This document shows positions 51,807 through 60,788 of a stretch of 64,000 nucleotides of DNA, piece after piece. The notes beneath the pieces are model-generated. The model did not search any database and was not told the DNA's origin. It saw only the letters and a list, made by a program, of their open reading frames with translations. The first letter of the stretch is position 1. Each line of letters begins with the position of its first letter. Source of the DNA: Haladaptatus caseinilyticus (GTDB lineage Archaea > Halobacteriota > Halobacteria > Halobacteriales > Haladaptataceae). Location: positions 310,001 through 374,000 of the forward strand of contig NZ_CP111041.1 of NCBI RefSeq assembly GCF_026248685.1. The letters run 5' to 3'. Both the position numbers and the translations under genes were made by a program.

Positions 51807-52211
51807 ATGGCAGCTACAGCAACCGACAACGTCGAACTCGTTCGGGGAATCTACGAATCCTTCAATCAGGGTGATCTCGACGATGTGCTGGCCAGGATGG
51901 CCGACGATGTGACGTGGATCGAACCCGAAGGGGATCCACTCTTTGGCGGCACCTACCGCACACCCGACGATGTTCGAACACACGTGTTCATCCCAGCAGT
52001 CGAAGAATACGACGACTTTACGGTTACCCCGGAGCGCTTTATCGACGGCGGTGACACCGTCGTCGTGGAAGGTATATTCACGGGCACATCCAAGGCGGGA
52101 ACACCGTTCGAACTCCCGTTTGCCCACGTGTGTGACGTGCGGGACGGGAAGATCACGCGATTTGCCAACTACGAGGATACCGCACTCTCCCAACAGACGC
52201 GAGAGGAATAG
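51807..52211 (+). CDS. SnoaL-like (nuclear transport factor 2 fold) protein
   Basis: A 134-residue alpha+beta cone-fold protein: DNVELVRGIYESFNQGDLDD, ADDVTWIEPEGDPL, VVVEGIFTGTSKAG, HVCDVRDGKITRFANYED. The family includes ketosteroid isomerase-like and stress proteins with unknown small ligands. Start at MAATATDNVEL, not the upstream frame, which is basic. Confidence 0.85.
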   Translation: MAATATDNVELVRGIYESFNQGDLDDVLARMADDVTWIEPEGDPLFGGTYRTPDDVRTHVFIPAVEEYDDFTVTPERFIDGGDTVVVEGIFTGTSKAGTPFELPFAHVCDVRDGKITRFANYEDTALSQQTREE

Positions 52212-52260
52212 TCCCTCACGTTCCCGTTGCACCTTCTCGCTCGGACACTGGAGAGACGGG

Positions 52261-52653
52261 TTACGCGGCGTCAGTTGGGTCGTACGGGTGCGCGTCGTCA
52301 ACTGATGGTGCCCCGATCGCGAGGATACGTGTGGCCGTTTCGGCGGTTTCGGGATTGAACGCTCGCTGCGGGCTCCCGGGGTCGACGAACAGGACTTGAT
52401 CGGATTCCACAACATACGTCTCGTCGGGAGTTTCGACGTGAAGCGTCCCGTCGAGAACGTAGAATGCCTCGACTTGCTCGTCGTGGATGTGGTAGCTCAG
52501 CCCGGACTGCTCACCGGGCGAGAGTTCGTAGACCCGGAGACCGAGTTTCGAGTTCTGATAGTCGTATCCTGCGGCAACACTGAGCGACCGGACATCGGTC
52601 GGACGGTCGTCCCACTGGTCGAGGTCGGTCGGGTCGATGAGATGATATCCCAT
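52261..52653 (-). CDS. Cupin-domain protein
   Basis: A 130-residue single cupin: motif 1 GLSYHIHDEQVEAFYVLDG (metal His pair and Glu) and motif 2 VLFVDPGSPQRAFNP. It converges on the SnoaL-like gene. Likely a small-molecule binding or mannose-6-phosphate-isomerase-like cupin; function unknown. Confidence 0.85.
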   Translation of the reverse strand: MGYHLIDPTDLDQWDDRPTDVRSLSVAAGYDYQNSKLGLRVYELSPGEQSGLSYHIHDEQVEAFYVLDGTLHVETPDETYVVESDQVLFVDPGSPQRAFNPETAETATRILAIGAPSVDDAHPYDPTDAA

Positions 52654-52734
52654 ACCTATCGCTGACAGTGGTGCGTGTTTAAATGCTCGGACTAGTAGCT
52701 TGATCCCGAGTCGGTACTACGTTAGTATTGTATA

Positions 52735-52956
52735 CTAACTCAGAACCACACGATTACTGATCGCTCGCCAGATCATCTTCAGGATGGCCACGACTGATCC
52801 TTGGGCAAAACGCTCGCCGTTTTCCGACGACCTCCGGATTTCAATCGTGTGATCGTTTCCGGAAAACACCACCGTTGCAGTCACGTGATTCGGTAGAGAG
52901 GACACTGTGGCCGTTCGGAAATAGTGTTCATACCGTGGATGGATTTGATGTGACAC
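52735..52956 (-). CDS. Possible 73-aa protein downstream of regulator
   Basis: A GTG-started frame eleven bases after the ArsR/zinc-ribbon regulator stop. Composition is mixed and basic; the strand pattern TATVVFSGNDHTIEIRR looks folded, but no family is recognised. Weak. Confidence 0.3.
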   Translation of the reverse strand: MSHQIHPRYEHYFRTATVSSLPNHVTATVVFSGNDHTIEIRRSSENGERFAQGSVVAILKMIWRAISNRVVLS

Positions 52957-52967
52957 GAGTACTGTAT

Positions 52968-53855
52968 TTACATTGAACAGTCTGCTTCACTCTGGATTGA
53001 CAACACAGAAAGCGAATCATCAACAGTGGCGAGCAGTGTCCCCTCATCGGACTCGACCACCAGTTCAATTTGGAAAGGGCACTCGTGAACCGTGTAGTCG
53101 GGTGTTGGAAGCTCCCAATCGAATGTATCGACAGTTGCAATCTCTAACGTACGAAGAGCACACACAATCCGTACATCGTCCCTGATGGCGACGAGCGGAT
53201 CGATTGCAACTTGGAATGTACATTTCAAACATTCTATTTTCGCAAACACATCGGTTTGGCTGTCGCTCTGGCTGAGAATACTGGGTGTTCCAGTAACGAG
53301 GTCACGGGTAGTCCGGGCAGTACAGAAAGGACATTGTCCGTCTCGCGCGAGAGCGAGATGCGAACGCAGGCGTCGATGGAACGTCAACAAAACGTCTGTA
53401 TCACTTCGATCTGTGAGGCCGTTCGCTGGGAATGGATAGGTGTATCTGCTTGCCGGCGATTCGCAGCTCGAACATTGCACTGAAAGGAAGCCTCTTCGAT
53501 ACTCGACAATCAGTTTGCCATCACACGTCGGGCACGAGAAATCGACGTGGAGCGTCCGGTCAGCATCCTCCATCGGTCGGTTCGCTAGCACTGCCCGGTA
53601 GAGAGCCGTCGCGGCCGCTGTCGGAACATAGCCATCATCAACGCGTCGGATGTAACTGCCGCGTAACTCGTTGAGATGATAGTTGAACTGGCCGCTGTCT
53701 TCGATGCCAACGGTCTGCATCAACTCGGCGTAACCCCGTGGTTCCGTCCATTCGCCCTCCCACTTTTCGAACAAAGATAAAAGAATGTCTAAACGGACTT
53801 CATGGGAAAGAACGGAAAACGCTGCTCGAGGAGCAGCCAAGTCATCGGCCGTCAT
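52968..53855 (-). CDS. ArsR-fold winged-helix regulator with zinc-ribbon domains, paralogue 2
   Basis: A 295-residue regulator of the same architecture as that at 10.9 kb: winged helix (AAFSVLSHEVRLDILLSLFE; GQFNYHLNELRGSYIRRVDD) then cysteine pairs CPTCDGK, CSSC, CPFC and CLKC forming two zinc ribbons. I start at MTADDLAAPR, giving nearly the same length as the first paralogue; a nine-codon longer start at 53882 also exists. It is divergent from an M23 peptidase gene with a palindrome between them, the likely regulatory target. Confidence 0.82.
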   Translation of the reverse strand: MTADDLAAPRAAFSVLSHEVRLDILLSLFEKWEGEWTEPRGYAELMQTVGIEDSGQFNYHLNELRGSYIRRVDDGYVPTAAATALYRAVLANRPMEDADRTLHVDFSCPTCDGKLIVEYRRGFLSVQCSSCESPASRYTYPFPANGLTDRSDTDVLLTFHRRLRSHLALARDGQCPFCTARTTRDLVTGTPSILSQSDSQTDVFAKIECLKCTFQVAIDPLVAIRDDVRIVCALRTLEIATVDTFDWELPTPDYTVHECPFQIELVVESDEGTLLATVDDSLSVLSIQSEADCSM

Positions 53856-53896
53856 GGGGTTTAGATTCTTGGCGTGAATCAATGAGTGTGTGGGTC

Positions 53897-53914
53897 TGTG
53901 AACTGTGTTTCACA
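53897..53914. promoter_or_regulatory. Operator-like dyad TGTGAA-N6-TTCACA
   Basis: TGTGAA (53897-53902) and TTCACA (53909-53914) form an exact dyad in the gap between the divergent regulator and the M23 peptidase. It ends five bases before a TATA box (AATATA, 53920-53925) that lies about 26 bases before the peptidase ATG at 53949, so the peptidase is probably leaderless and controlled here. Confidence 0.55.
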
Positions 53915-53948
53915 AAAAGAATATACCCTGCATTATCCATCCGGCACC

Positions 53949-54980
53949 ATGGAAGAACATGCGGTGGATACAAGCGACGGTCCTGCCTCAGCAGTCAGAT
54001 CCCTCCCGCGACGCTTACTCATTCGTCTGACTAATGTGAATATTTGGATGCTAATGGGTTTCTGGTTCACACTCGGGGGGCTCTCGCATTATCTCGGTGG
54101 ACCCTGGTGGCTCGGATTTCTTTGTTTCCTCCTCGCGGGAATCCTTCCGATCGTTCTCCAAACCGTTTCTATTGAAGAGGATGATACCGAATACGAGATT
54201 ACGAACCGAGAACGGGCTGTCTATGTACTTTCCGTCCTTTCTTGGTCGGTTACACCCTGGGGCGTTCTCACTCAAATCCTCCAGCTTGGTGGACAACTCG
54301 TTGCCTATGCCCGGTACCGAGGCGGGAAACCGAGTCCAGAGATTCATACACCTGAGACGGCGCTCAATCTCCCTTTCGATGGTGAGTGGACCGTCGTCAA
54401 CGGCGGTATCACCAAAGACACGTCACACTCATGGGAGATACTCTCCCAGCGCTATGCATACGATTTTGTCATCACCGATGAGGATGGTAACACCCATACT
54501 GACAACGGCGAGGAATTAGACGATTACTACGCTTTCGGAAAACCAATCCGTGCGCCTGCGGATGGTACCGTAGTCGCAGTGAGTGACCGACGCCGTGACT
54601 TCCCCCACCCGGAGAGTGCGCGGATCGAGTGGCGCACGTGGGACATCGCAGGCAATCACGTTACGATCGAACACGAAGCTGGTGAATTCTCGTTCCTCGC
54701 GCACCTCAAGGCGGGAAGTACGACTGTTTCCGAGGACGATTCCGTTACGACAGGGGACGTAATTGGCCAGTGCGGGAACTCTGGACATTCGACCGAACCA
54801 CACTTGCACTATCAGTTACAGGACACCAAGAATTTCTGGACGGCCGCCGGGCTGGTCCCACGCTTCATTGACGTCGATATCGACCGCGACGATGAGAAAG
54901 CGGTCAGTTATGAGCCCACCCATGACTCGAACGAGGGCGTTTATTTGTTTGCCAGTGACCGAGTAGGAGCCACAAAGTAG
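53949..54980 (+). CDS. Membrane-anchored M23 (LytM-like) metallopeptidase
   Basis: A 343-residue protein with two or three helices in the first ~110 residues (IWMLMGFWFTLGGL; LGFLCFLLAGILPIVLQ; and a third near VYVLSVLSW) and a C-terminal M23 domain: YYAFGKPIRAPADGTVVAV, GNHVTIEHEAGEFSFLAHL, GQCGNSGHSTEPHLHYQL with the HxH zinc motif. M23 enzymes cut Gly-containing peptide cross-links; haloarchaea lack peptidoglycan, so the target is more likely a surface protein. The leaderless TATA supports this ATG over 53886. Confidence 0.9.
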   Translation: MEEHAVDTSDGPASAVRSLPRRLLIRLTNVNIWMLMGFWFTLGGLSHYLGGPWWLGFLCFLLAGILPIVLQTVSIEEDDTEYEITNRERAVYVLSVLSWSVTPWGVLTQILQLGGQLVAYARYRGGKPSPEIHTPETALNLPFDGEWTVVNGGITKDTSHSWEILSQRYAYDFVITDEDGNTHTDNGEELDDYYAFGKPIRAPADGTVVAVSDRRRDFPHPESARIEWRTWDIAGNHVTIEHEAGEFSFLAHLKAGSTTVSEDDSVTTGDVIGQCGNSGHSTEPHLHYQLQDTKNFWTAAGLVPRFIDVDIDRDDEKAVSYEPTHDSNEGVYLFASDRVGATK

Positions 54981-55398
54981 CGTCTGCCCATAATTGATGC
55001 GCACGTGGGGTATTCCCCCGATGAATACCGATACTGAACCAACAGAGTCCAACTATAATGGCCGCAACGGTTTCCCGCGGTGGCCGTTCGTGCAGACGGA
55101 CACCGACTTGCCGAACTAACCACCGCAGTAACCGTTTTGCTGCAAAGTACCGTCTGTCAGTAGTCCTCACTAGGGACGACCACTATATCACTGTCAGACT
55201 GAAGCGATCGAGTGTAAACTCTCATGAGAGAGTACTCCGACGCTCGGTATCGAATCCGAGGTATCCGACTGTGGTGGCAACTCAACGAAATAACGCGATA
55301 CACATCCGCTAGTTTCGGCAAAAATCTCTCGCGATCTGAAGACGGTGTCGATACAGGCACTTAAGTAGATATTCGCTCGGAATCAATGCCCACATACG
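54981..55398. other. No gene seen
   Basis: Short frames on both strands are Arg/Cys-rich and unlike haloarchaeal proteins. Confidence 0.35.
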
Positions 55399-55497
55399 AT
55401 GCCACGTATACAGCTCAAAATCAACGCCGCTGTGTCACAGGACCGGCTGGCCGCTGCCTCTATAGAATTCCCGGATGAAGAGTCGGGTCGTTCATAG
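55399..55497 (+). pseudogene. N-terminal remnant of an HTH_10-type regulator
   Basis: MPRIQLKINAAVSQDRLAAA, then SIEFPDEESGRS and a TAG. The MPR-x-x-L-x-I start and the PDEE segment resemble the first 40 residues of HTH_10 regulators (MPR-KLRITLPE... PDA-FRVL). Nothing after the stop continues the domain, so it is likely a truncated relic. Confidence 0.35.
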
Positions 55498-55930
55498 TGC
55501 CACCACCAGTTTTGAAGAACGAACCAGCCTCAGTAAGCATGGTCTTGGCAGGAATGCACGTGAGTGTAGCGGTCATCAGCGTCATCCTATTGACTCGAAT
55601 ATCCGAAACCGCATCAGAATCCGGTAATCCTCGCTGAACAATATTTTTGTATTACTACATATCAATTTGCACCCATCGATCGAAATTCTATTTTAAAGTA
55701 CTTTTCCAGCCGTCAAAGCTGCCTTCGATTGTACCTGCTCTAATGCCCCCTCACTAAGGGCGCGCGCCGACATGACCGACATCCCTGGAGAGCGAGGCTG
55801 TCAGGCCGAGTAAGTCGGCGTAGTCGCAAAGTAATAAACGGAGGAGTGAAAGTCGTAATGAGGGTTCGGCATGGTTGATCCCTGTTATTATTGGATAGGG
55901 GTTTTTCTCCGCCGACATCGTGGAGGGGTT
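55498..55930. other. Spacer and promoter region of nitrile hydratase operon
   Basis: No convincing gene; a 32-codon hydrophobic frame begins at 55539. GTGGAGG at 55920-55926 sits four to five bases before the beta-subunit ATG as a strong ribosome site. TATTATTGGATA at 55883-55894 is a possible promoter. Confidence 0.4.
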
Positions 55931-56602
55931 ATGGATGGCATCCACGACCTCGGTGGGATGGACGGGTTCGACGACCTCCCACCAGACGAACCCGACGATG
56001 CATCACCGTTTCACCAAGACTGGGAGGGACGCGTCTACGCACTGTTCGTCACCGGTATCGCCAGTGGTGCGTTCAATCTAGACGAGTTCCGCTACACGCT
56101 CGAACAGCACAATCCCGAATTTTATCTGGAAAGGTCGTACTACGAGCGCTGGCTCACAGGCATTGAATCGCTCCTCCTCGACGCTGGCGTCATCGACCGT
56201 GGCGAACTCGCAGACCGAGTAACAGCGTTCGAGTGTGGAGAGGCCGAGATTTCCGACAAACCCGGCCCGTCTCTGGACGAACTCACCGAAGGAGTCGCTA
56301 AGGTCTACCAATCGGGACGCGTACGGGAAACCCCTGTGTTTGAACCCGGTGACGAGGTCGAAGTCCGAAATGACCATCCGAAGGGCCACACCCGGTGTCC
56401 GAGGTACATCCGTGGCATCCGGGGAACGATTCATGCCCATCGAGGAACTCACGTCCTACCGGACGCGAGTGCCCACGGAGAGGACCGTGCGGAACCACTC
56501 TACAACGTCAAATTCGACGCCGCCAACGTTTGGGGTGCCAACCATACCGATGCCGACGCCGTCCACATCGAACTCTGGGAAAGTTACCTTAGCAAACCAT
56601 GA
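55931..56602 (+). CDS. nthB: Nitrile hydratase beta subunit
   Basis: A 223-residue subunit of the nitrile hydratase heterodimer, which hydrates nitriles to amides. The N-terminus is typical (MDGIHDLGGMDGFDDLP), followed by the helical region WEGRVYALFVTGIA and YERWLTGIESLLLDAG, and the C-terminal SH3-like barrel (FEPGDEVEVRNDHPKGHTR; GTHVLPDASAHGE; YNVKFDAANVWG). The start at 55931 matches the family MDG-start and the ribosome site. Its stop overlaps the alpha start by four bases. Confidence 0.95.
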   Translation: MDGIHDLGGMDGFDDLPPDEPDDASPFHQDWEGRVYALFVTGIASGAFNLDEFRYTLEQHNPEFYLERSYYERWLTGIESLLLDAGVIDRGELADRVTAFECGEAEISDKPGPSLDELTEGVAKVYQSGRVRETPVFEPGDEVEVRNDHPKGHTRCPRYIRGIRGTIHAHRGTHVLPDASAHGEDRAEPLYNVKFDAANVWGANHTDADAVHIELWESYLSKP

Positions 56603-57216
56603 CAGACACATCAGATTCCACCACCGAGACGAACGACCTTCATGACCACGACCCCGAGGCCCGAGCCAGGGCACTCCAATCACTGCTGACTGAGAAGGGA
56701 TTGTTGAGCACCGATGCCGTAGACGACGTGATTTCTACGTATGAGGAAGCGGTCGGCCCGTTGATCGGCGCAAAAGTAGTCGCGCGGGCTTGGACCGGCC
56801 CAGACTTCAAAGAGCGTCTCCTCGAGAACGGAATCGAGGCAGTGGCCCACCTTGACGTGGCGGTCAGCGACGAGGTGATGGAACTGCGAGTCGTCGAGAA
56901 TACACCCAAGACGCACAATCTCGTGGTTTGTACGCTTTGCTCGTGTTATCCGTGGGCGGTCCTTGGACTTCCCCCCACCTGGTATAAAACACCGGCTTAC
57001 CGCTCGCGGGCCGTCGACGAACCCCGAGCGCTGCTTCGCGAGGAGTTCGATACCGAGATTCCCGGCGATGTCGAGTTGGAAGTGTGGGACAGTAACTCCG
57101 AGATTCGGTATATGGTGTTACCCCAACGCCCACCCGGAACCGATCAGCTGAGCGAAACCGAACTCCGGGACATCGTGACGCGCAACGCCATGTTGGGGGT
57201 GGAGCGGCTCGTATGA
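56599..57216 (+). CDS. nthA: Nitrile hydratase alpha subunit, cobalt type
   Basis: A 205-residue catalytic subunit. The metal claw is VCTLCSCY (Cys111, Cys114, Cys116), whose Thr before Leu marks the cobalt type rather than the iron type (CSLCSC). Cys114 and Cys116 are the residues oxidised to sulfinate and sulfenate. The surrounding YPWAVLGLPPTWYKTPAYRSRAV is diagnostic. It overlaps both neighbours by four bases. Gene order beta-alpha is that of cobalt enzymes. Confidence 0.95.
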   Translation: MTDTSDSTTETNDLHDHDPEARARALQSLLTEKGLLSTDAVDDVISTYEEAVGPLIGAKVVARAWTGPDFKERLLENGIEAVAHLDVAVSDEVMELRVVENTPKTHNLVVCTLCSCYPWAVLGLPPTWYKTPAYRSRAVDEPRALLREEFDTEIPGDVELEVWDSNSEIRYMVLPQRPPGTDQLSETELRDIVTRNAMLGVERLV

Positions 57217-57638
57217 CTGATTCCACGCCAGAACCCGGTGACGAGGCACCGACGTTCGACGCCCCGTGGCAGGCACGTGCGTTCGCCCTCGCAGTTGCCC
57301 TCACCGACGAACTCGGCGATGAGACCCTCACCTGGGAGGAGTTCCAGACTCGTCTCATCGAGGAAGTGAACGCCGACCGGGAGAACGGCGAACCGAATAC
57401 GGTCTACTACCGCCAATGGTTAACCGCGCTCGAACGGTCGTTGGTCGAACGAGGGATTCTCGACTACGGTGATCTCGCGGCCCGCGTCGCGGCGTTCGAA
57501 AACGGTGACCGAGACGGCCACGAGTTCGTCGAAGGGGACCCCCACGCTCATGCAGACCGCCTGCCAGATGGCCACGCCGAAGGAAATCATCACGACCACG
57601 AAATTACCGCGAATAAAAGCGATAGGCAGCCACACTGA
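57213..57638 (+). CDS. Nitrile hydratase activator/accessory protein with His-rich tail
   Basis: A 141-residue homologue of the beta-subunit N-terminal half (WQARAFALAVALTDEL; YYRQWLTALERSLVERGI; DLAARVAAFENG), the family of the cobalt-enzyme activator P14K, which swaps with alpha to insert cobalt. Its last 45 residues are unusual: HAHADRLPDGHAEGNHHDHE is a dense His cluster, presumably a cobalt store or donor. It overlaps the alpha gene by four bases, completing an operon. Confidence 0.9.
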   Translation: MTDSTPEPGDEAPTFDAPWQARAFALAVALTDELGDETLTWEEFQTRLIEEVNADRENGEPNTVYYRQWLTALERSLVERGILDYGDLAARVAAFENGDRDGHEFVEGDPHAHADRLPDGHAEGNHHDHEITANKSDRQPH

Positions 57639-57954
57639 AGTTCAGGTCACGATGTTCTACTCTCCGAGGACGGGTCGGGTGGGAACGGTATTACTGGGGC
57701 CGCAAAACCTGCTAGTATGCCCGACCGATGGACAGTCGGTCTATATTCGCTAGGAGAACAGTCAGCCTGCAGAAACAGGGTACCCACCTCGACGTCAAAC
57801 ACCCCGTCCTTCAAGTGGTTCCGACAGTGGAAAGAGATCAACATTAGCCAGCCTGAAAGTACACGTCGCACGTCCAGTTCTAACTGTTCGGTTTCTCCGA
57901 CAACGATGCTAAGCCACTGTGTAGCATAGAGAATAAACGGGGGTGAATCATCCG
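57639..57954. other. Spacer before alpha/beta hydrolase
   Basis: No gene seen apart from a 70-codon frame of basic composition. Confidence 0.35.
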
Positions 57955-58788
57955 ATGGCAGACACAACACTACCACATTCAGGTGGAGAGACGGAAATCG
58001 TAATCTCAGCGGATAGTACGCCAATTGCATTCGAACGAACGGGGAACGGTCCACCGCTCGTACTCGTGCACGGGGTTACCCATGTTCACGAGTTCTGGGA
58101 CTTGACCGGCGTTCGATCTGCCTTTGCAGAACACTTCACGGTCTACGCACTTGATCGACGTGGTCGCGGTGAAAGCGGCGACGCCACCGAGTACGACCTG
58201 GCACGGGAAGCTGAGGACGTAGTTGCGGTCGTCGATTCGATCAGCGAACCAGTAGTTCTGCTTGGCCATTCCGGTGGCGCCCTCTATTCGCTGGAAGCGG
58301 CCCTGCGAACCGACAACCTACGCAAACTCGTTGTAAATGAACCACCAATACAGATCAGCGAACAGGAACTTGAGGTCAAAGAGGTGGTCGATGAAATGAA
58401 TCGGTTGTTGGACGACGGTAAAAATGAGCAAGCGCTCATGCTGTTCCTGCAGGCAGAAGCCCACCTTACACCGAACGAAATCGACGTGGCTCGCTCGGCT
58501 CCGATCTGGCAGGATATGGTAGACGCAGCTCATACGTTGCCCCGCGAGTGGCAAGCGATCGCGGAGTACGAGTTCAATCCTGCTCGGTTTGCGGACGTGA
58601 CCACGCCGACCCTAGTGTTGGGCGGTGGCGAAAGTCCCCCATTCTACAAGCATGCGACGGAAGCAGTCACCGAGGCACTCCCGAATAGTCAGCTCATTAG
58701 GTTCGACGGGCAATCACACGAGCCGATGAACACCGCGCCAGACCGCTTTATCGAGGAGGTACTCACGTTTATCCGTGACTCGGACTAA
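57955..58788 (+). CDS. Alpha/beta hydrolase
   Basis: A 277-residue soluble hydrolase: oxyanion-hole motif LVLVHGVTHVHEFWDL, nucleophile elbow GHSGGALYS (Ser), acid near PTLVLGGGESPP and catalytic His in GQSHEPMNT. Substrate unknown. It is 316 bases after the nitrile hydratase operon on the same strand; no amidase is present there, but this fold is not a typical amidase, so a link is only possible. GTG at 57943 is an alternative start. Confidence 0.85.
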   Translation: MADTTLPHSGGETEIVISADSTPIAFERTGNGPPLVLVHGVTHVHEFWDLTGVRSAFAEHFTVYALDRRGRGESGDATEYDLAREAEDVVAVVDSISEPVVLLGHSGGALYSLEAALRTDNLRKLVVNEPPIQISEQELEVKEVVDEMNRLLDDGKNEQALMLFLQAEAHLTPNEIDVARSAPIWQDMVDAAHTLPREWQAIAEYEFNPARFADVTTPTLVLGGGESPPFYKHATEAVTEALPNSQLIRFDGQSHEPMNTAPDRFIEEVLTFIRDSD

Positions 58789-59825
58789 CGTTTCGGTGAT
58801 CGATCGTCTCCTCGTTTCGACATCGATTTGACAAGTAAATCTAGTATAGATGGTCGAGAATAGGTACCGCGAATAGACCACTCCGTCGCGATGAATTCGG
58901 GTTGATATCTGATGTACTTTTCTTGCCAGATTACCAGCGGAAACGTCCAACAGCTGGGTCGTCAACTCAGAACACTTCTGCACGTTCTCAAGCAAACCGC
59001 TCTCAACGATTCCGATCGAGAGATATCGATCACACCGTTGTAATAGAGGCGAATCGAAGGATCGTCCCCTCTCTCGCAGAAAAAGACGCATTCCACTGTA
59101 ACTAATCGATTACCACTACCATGTGCCATCGGCAATGCAGTGTGAATATCGAGTGGTGGCGTTGCCGAAGTAGGGAGAATGATGGCATTCATTACATGAC
59201 CGGCGGATTTCGTCCTTGGTTACGAACAGATGAGACAGGCGTGGTCAGTATAAACACAAAGGACGATATTCGAACACGGAAGTATCAAATCGTCGGGACG
59301 CTCGACGCGTCCATCCGAGGACGAGTCGATCCAGAAGACTGCGATTGCGATGGCCTCGGTGACATCCCGCGCAGATCGTGCGGAGAAAAGGACGGATTTG
59401 CTGAACTAACCATCGTTCATTCGGTTTCTCGAATTTTACCGAATGGCTGTCACCAGCCCAGTAAAAATTATTTCCCATCGGTGGGTTTGATGAAACATCT
59501 TCACTTACACTCCACTTGGCGCTACTATTTCTTCACTGCGAACCTAGGCTATAGTGGAGGACTGGCCTCCGAAAGGGGCACATAGCATGAGTAACAAAAA
59601 AAGGTCGAGAGAGATAACTACCGTTCCAGAAACGCGAGTGAAACCTGCCGCTTGGGCATGGCGGGCGCACTCGGAAAGTAGAGTCAGGCCACGAGAACGG
59701 CTTGCGGAGGATGAAGAGATAGCCCAGAACGCATTAAACCACGTGCGACCGGTCGAAATGGCGCCGTCCGCCCCGCTGAACCTTCAGGATTGTATAATAG
59801 ATACGATACAGATGAGGACGACGAA
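58789..59825. other. 1-kb region without a convincing gene
   Basis: Frames up to 154 codons (59121-59585 plus) lack domain character and are rich in Arg, Cys, His and Trp. A minus frame 58714-59091 contains ECSELTTQLLDVSAGNLARK-like sequence (actually KCSELTTQLLDVSAGN) that may be a relic. TATAATAG at 59793-59800 is the likely TATA of the ABC exporter, with GATGAGG before its ATG. Confidence 0.4.
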
Positions 59826-60788
59826 ATGACGTACGCAATTGAGACCTCCGGTCTGCGCAAGTCATTCGGGGATACACTCGCCGTAGATTGCATCGACCTC
59901 CAGATACCCCGTGGAACCGTGTTCGGTCTCCTCGGTCCCAATGGTGCTGGAAAAACGACGACGATTCGAATGCTCGCGACGCTGCTCCGCCCAGATTCGG
60001 GCACCGCAACCGTTCTTGGACACGACGTCGTACAGGATGCGGCTGCGGTTCGCGGGAAAGTAAGCCTCACTGGCCAGTATGCTTCCATCGACGAGGAGCT
60101 GACTGGGCACGAAAATCTTGTCCTCGTCGGGCGCCTGCTCGGTTTTTCGTGGCGCAGCGCCAGTAAGCGCGCCGACGAGCTACTCGCCTCCTTCGGCCTC
60201 ACCGAGGCCGCCGGACGCCAGGTGCGGACGTACTCCGGCGGCATGAAGCGCCGACTCGACGTCGCTGCGAGTTTAGTCGTCACTCCCGAAGTGCTTTTTT
60301 TGGACGAACCGACGACGGGTCTCGACCCCCGTAGCCGGAACCAAGTCTGGGCGATCATCCGTGCCATTGCCGCCGAGGGAACGACCGTACTCCTTACTAC
60401 GCAGTATCTGGACGAGGCGGATCGGTTGGCAGACCGGCTCGCCGTGATCGACAACGGGCGAGTTATCGCCGAGGGAACGAGCCGCGAGCTGAAAGCTGCC
60501 ATAGGCGCAAGCACGCTCCACATACGTCTGCACAACCCGGAACAGCAGGCGGAGGCTAAGACCATTCTTACGGATCTTCTCGGCGTGGAGATTCTCGACG
60601 GAGACGACCGTGACACGCTTTCTGCCAGCGTCATGGATGACGAGAGCGCGGCAGCGGTGCTCCCGGCGCTTGCGCACGCCGAGGTACGTGTCGCTGAGTT
60701 CTCCCTTGGACAGGCTAGTTTAGACGAGGTGTTCCTTGCCCTGACTGGGCATCCCGCGAAGAACCAAACCGAAGAGGTAGCAGCATGA
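59826..60788 (+). CDS. ABC exporter ATP-binding protein, DrrA-like
   Basis: A 320-residue ATPase: Walker [17 protein letters not shown]-loop [17 protein letters not shown], signature [15 protein letters not shown], Walker [18 protein letters not shown]-loop [11 protein letters not shown], and a C-terminal ~90-residue domain typical of the daunorubicin-resistance DrrA family. The [11 protein letters not shown] form and the fusion tail are especially close to actinobacterial DrrA proteins, suggesting acquisition by transfer. Start at [14 protein letters not shown]; partner permease overlaps by four bases. Confidence 0.92.
   Translation: MTYAIETSGLRKSFGDTLAVDCIDLQIPRGTVFGLLGPNGAGKTTTIRMLATLLRPDSGTATVLGHDVVQDAAAVRGKVSLTGQYASIDEELTGHENLVLVGRLLGFSWRSASKRADELLASFGLTEAAGRQVRTYSGGMKRRLDVAASLVVTPEVLFLDEPTTGLDPRSRNQVWAIIRAIAAEGTTVLLTTQYLDEADRLADRLAVIDNGRVIAEGTSRELKAAIGASTLHIRLHNPEQQAEAKTILTDLLGVEILDGDDRDTLSASVMDDESAAAVLPALAHAEVRVAEFSLGQASLDEVFLALTGHPAKNQTEEVAA

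Noticed and set aside
58714-59585. Two overlapping frames (minus 58714-59091, plus 59121-59585) as genes
   Set aside because: Neither shows haloarchaeal composition, motif or start signal; at most relics.
60000-60634. Long minus-strand frame under the ABC ATPase
   Set aside because: Shadow of the ATPase in a GC-biased gene: Arg/Ser/Ala-rich, no motifs.
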